Shown piece after piece: positions 62,640 to 64,000 of a stretch of 64,000 bases of DNA. The translations under genes were made by a program, and so were the position numbers. Position 1 is the first letter of the stretch, and every line of letters begins with the position of its first letter. Origin of the DNA: DSSM01 sp964484125 (GTDB taxonomy: Bacteria; Bacteroidota; Ignavibacteria; Tepidaquicellales; Tepidaquicellaceae); NCBI GenBank assembly GCA_964484125.1, contig CAZAEK010000003.1:143775-207774 (forward strand), given 5' to 3'. The notes below the pieces were generated by a model. That model searched no databases, was not told the origin of the DNA, and was given only the letters and a program-made list of their open reading frames with translations.

Positions 62640-64000
62640 CTCTGATACAATAGTTGCTCCTGCTACACCAATGATAGAGTCTTCAATTTCTGTGATAAGA
62701 CTCTCAGGTGGGAAAGCATTTGAAATAATTGAGAAAGTTTTCAGGAAAAAATCCGGTAAAAAAATTATTATTTCTGAAACTGCAAGTCATACAGTACATT
62801 TCGGAGTGATTAATGATGGCAAAGATATAATAGATGAAGTACTGATTACGGTTTTTAAAAATCCAAATTCATACACAGGTGAAGATGTTATTGAAATTTC
62901 TTCTCACGGAGGAGTATTTATTACAAGAAAAATATTATCGCTTTTGATTTCAGAAGGAGCCAGAAGTGCTGAGCCGGGTGAATTTACAAAAAGAGCATTT
63001 CTTAATGGTAAACTTGATTTATCACAATCAGAAGCGGTAGCAGATTTAATTAAATCACAGACAGAATCTGCACACAGGTCTTCTTTAAAACAACTTGAAG
63101 GCAATCTTTCAAAATTTATTTCAGAAGCGAGGCAGGACTTATTAAATACTATTTCCCTTGTTGAACTTGAACTTGATTTTGCAGAAGAGGATGTTGAGTT
63201 TCTGAAGAAAGATGAATTAAAGGAAAAAATTTTGAAATTAAAGAATAAACTTGAAAAGATTCTTACTACTTATATAACAGGCAAAATTATAAGAGACGGA
63301 GTCAAACTTGTAATTAGCGGAAAGCCGAATGCAGGGAAATCATCACTTTTTAATTATCTGCTCAATTCCGAGAGAGCAATAGTGAGCAATATACCCGGAA
63401 CAACAAGGGACTACCTGGAAGAAAAGTTAATTATTAACGGAGTGCTATTTAATGTTACAGATACTGCAGGAATAAGAATAACTGATGATATTATAGAAAG
63501 CGAAGGAGTTAAAAGAAGTTACAGTAAGATAGAAGAAGCAGATCTGAATTTGTATTTAATTGATTCATCTGAGGGAAAAGAGGAAATTGAAAAAAGTATT
63601 GAATATTATAGAAATAATTTTGCCCCTGATAAAACAATAATCTGTTTTACAAAGAGTGATATGAAATCTAATGATGTCCCCGAAGGATATTTAAGCATTT
63701 CCCTGTTCGACACGGAGTCAGTTGAAAATCTGAAAAAGGCAATGACCAAAAATTATCTTGAATCAGTAAAAATTGAAAACAGTGAAGATGTTATATTGAC
63801 AAATTACAGGCACAAGCTTTGTATTGAGCAGACAATTGATTCTTTAATAAAAGCAATTGAATCAATTGATTCATCAATGAGTGGGGAGTATATTTCACTT
63901 GATTTAAGAAATGCGATTAACCGGCTGGGAGAGATAACGGGAGAGTTTACAAACGAAGAAGTCCTGAACAACATATTTAAAAATTTTTGTATCGGAAAAT
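62632..64000 (+). CDS. mnmE: tRNA modification GTPase MnmE (cut at stop codon by window edge)
   Basis: With MnmG forms 5-carboxymethylaminomethyl-type groups on wobble U34 of tRNAs. All 456 residues are present: the tetrahydrofolate-binding N-terminal domain (ATPMIESSISVIRLSGG, SYTGEDVIEISSHGG), the helical domain, and the inserted G domain with GKPNAGKSSLF, PGTTRD, DTAG and TKSD. It ends in NNIFKNFCIGK, which is the family's invariant C-terminus. The last base of the window is a T, the first base of the presumed stop codon. Confidence 0.97.
   Translation, partial: MYNSDTIVAPATPMIESSISVIRLSGGKAFEIIEKVFRKKSGKKIIISETASHTVHFGVINDGKDIIDEVLITVFKNPNSYTGEDVIEISSHGGVFITRKILSLLISEGARSAEPGEFTKRAFLNGKLDLSQSEAVADLIKSQTESAHRSSLKQLEGNLSKFISEARQDLLNTISLVELELDFAEEDVEFLKKDELKEKILKLKNKLEKILTTYITGKIIRDGVKLVISGKPNAGKSSLFNYLLNSERAIVSNIPGTTRDYLEEKLIINGVLFNVTDTAGIRITDDIIESEGVKRSYSKIEEADLNLYLIDSSEGKEEIEKSIEYYRNNFAPDKTIICFTKSDMKSNDVPEGYLSISLFDTESVENLKKAMTKNYLESVKIENSEDVILTNYRHKLCIEQTIDSLIKAIESIDSSMSGEYISLDLRNAINRLGEITGEFTNEEVLNNIFKNFCIGK

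Noticed and set aside
1..64000. CRISPR arrays, tRNA or rRNA genes, insertion sequences
   Set aside because: None seen by eye: no regularly spaced direct repeats, no recognisable tRNA cloverleaf or TTC-loop sequence in the gaps, no transposase motifs. A tRNAscan or Rfam search would be needed to exclude short RNAs.

Overview
The window is AT-rich, densely packed bacterial DNA. It probably comes from an Ignavibacteria-like member of the Bacteroidota/Chlorobiota (FCB) group. Three secreted proteins end in a type IX secretion (T9SS) sorting domain with the YPNPFNP signature common in Ignavibacteria and relatives. There is a PorX-type T9SS regulator, a heptose/LPS gene set showing a diderm cell, and a BshA (bacillithiol) gene. 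Shine-Dalgarno sequences are strong at only a few isolated genes. This placement is inference; no rRNA, tRNA, CRISPR array or insertion sequence was seen.

Layout. 1-2.2 kb (minus): partial phosphate acetyltransferase, an ICMT-like membrane methyltransferase and an Acg-type nitroreductase. 2.3-8.4 kb: a small conserved protein, ComEC, then plus-strand pyrimidine-nucleoside phosphorylase, a lipoprotein thermonuclease and IMP dehydrogenase, together suggesting DNA and nucleoside scavenging. 8.45-8.6 kb: intergenic interspersed hairpin repeats. 8.7-13.7 kb: two T9SS cargo proteins and a family 5 solute-binding lipoprotein. 13.8-18.9 kb: a Bax-inhibitor membrane protein and an AttEFGH-like cassette (ATPase, FtsX-type permease, AttH/CrtC-like lipoprotein). 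19.0-24.1 kb: a Cache-domain lipoprotein translationally coupled to a hybrid histidine kinase, then a convergent PAS kinase.

24.1-33.8 kb (minus): a long near-contiguous gene string, rlmD, porX, tsaE, tsaB, accD, panC, panD, glmU-like uridylyltransferase, glmM-like mutase and hutI. 33.9-37.8 kb (plus): a T9SS cargo protein with its own terminator, then kdsD-lptC-ostA for Kdo synthesis and LPS transport. 37.8-45.0 kb (minus): a lipoprotein, sucD with a lysine-rich tail, folB, folK, a deoxynucleoside kinase, a small membrane protein, a family 9 glycosyltransferase, ppx/gppA and bshA. 45.1-47.8 kb (plus): pgi, a DUF6265-like protein and ferritin with a terminator. 47.9-56.3 kb (minus): rfaE1, rfaE2, tamB and rnr; the last has no canonical start codon for its N-terminal domain. 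56.4-58.1 kb: an AbiE-type toxin-antitoxin pair behind a near-perfect palindrome, the clearest accessory insertion. 58.1-61.6 kb (minus): a histidine kinase coupled to a large membrane glycosyltransferase-like protein. 61.6-64.0 kb (plus): a FecCD-type permease and mnmE, which is complete except for the last two bases of its presumed stop codon.

Most of the window is housekeeping. The most unusual points are the missing start codon of rnr, the lipoprotein/hybrid-kinase pair, the lysine tail of SucD, the single-domain GlmU, and the AbiE module with its operator-like palindrome. No wholly new system was identified with confidence.
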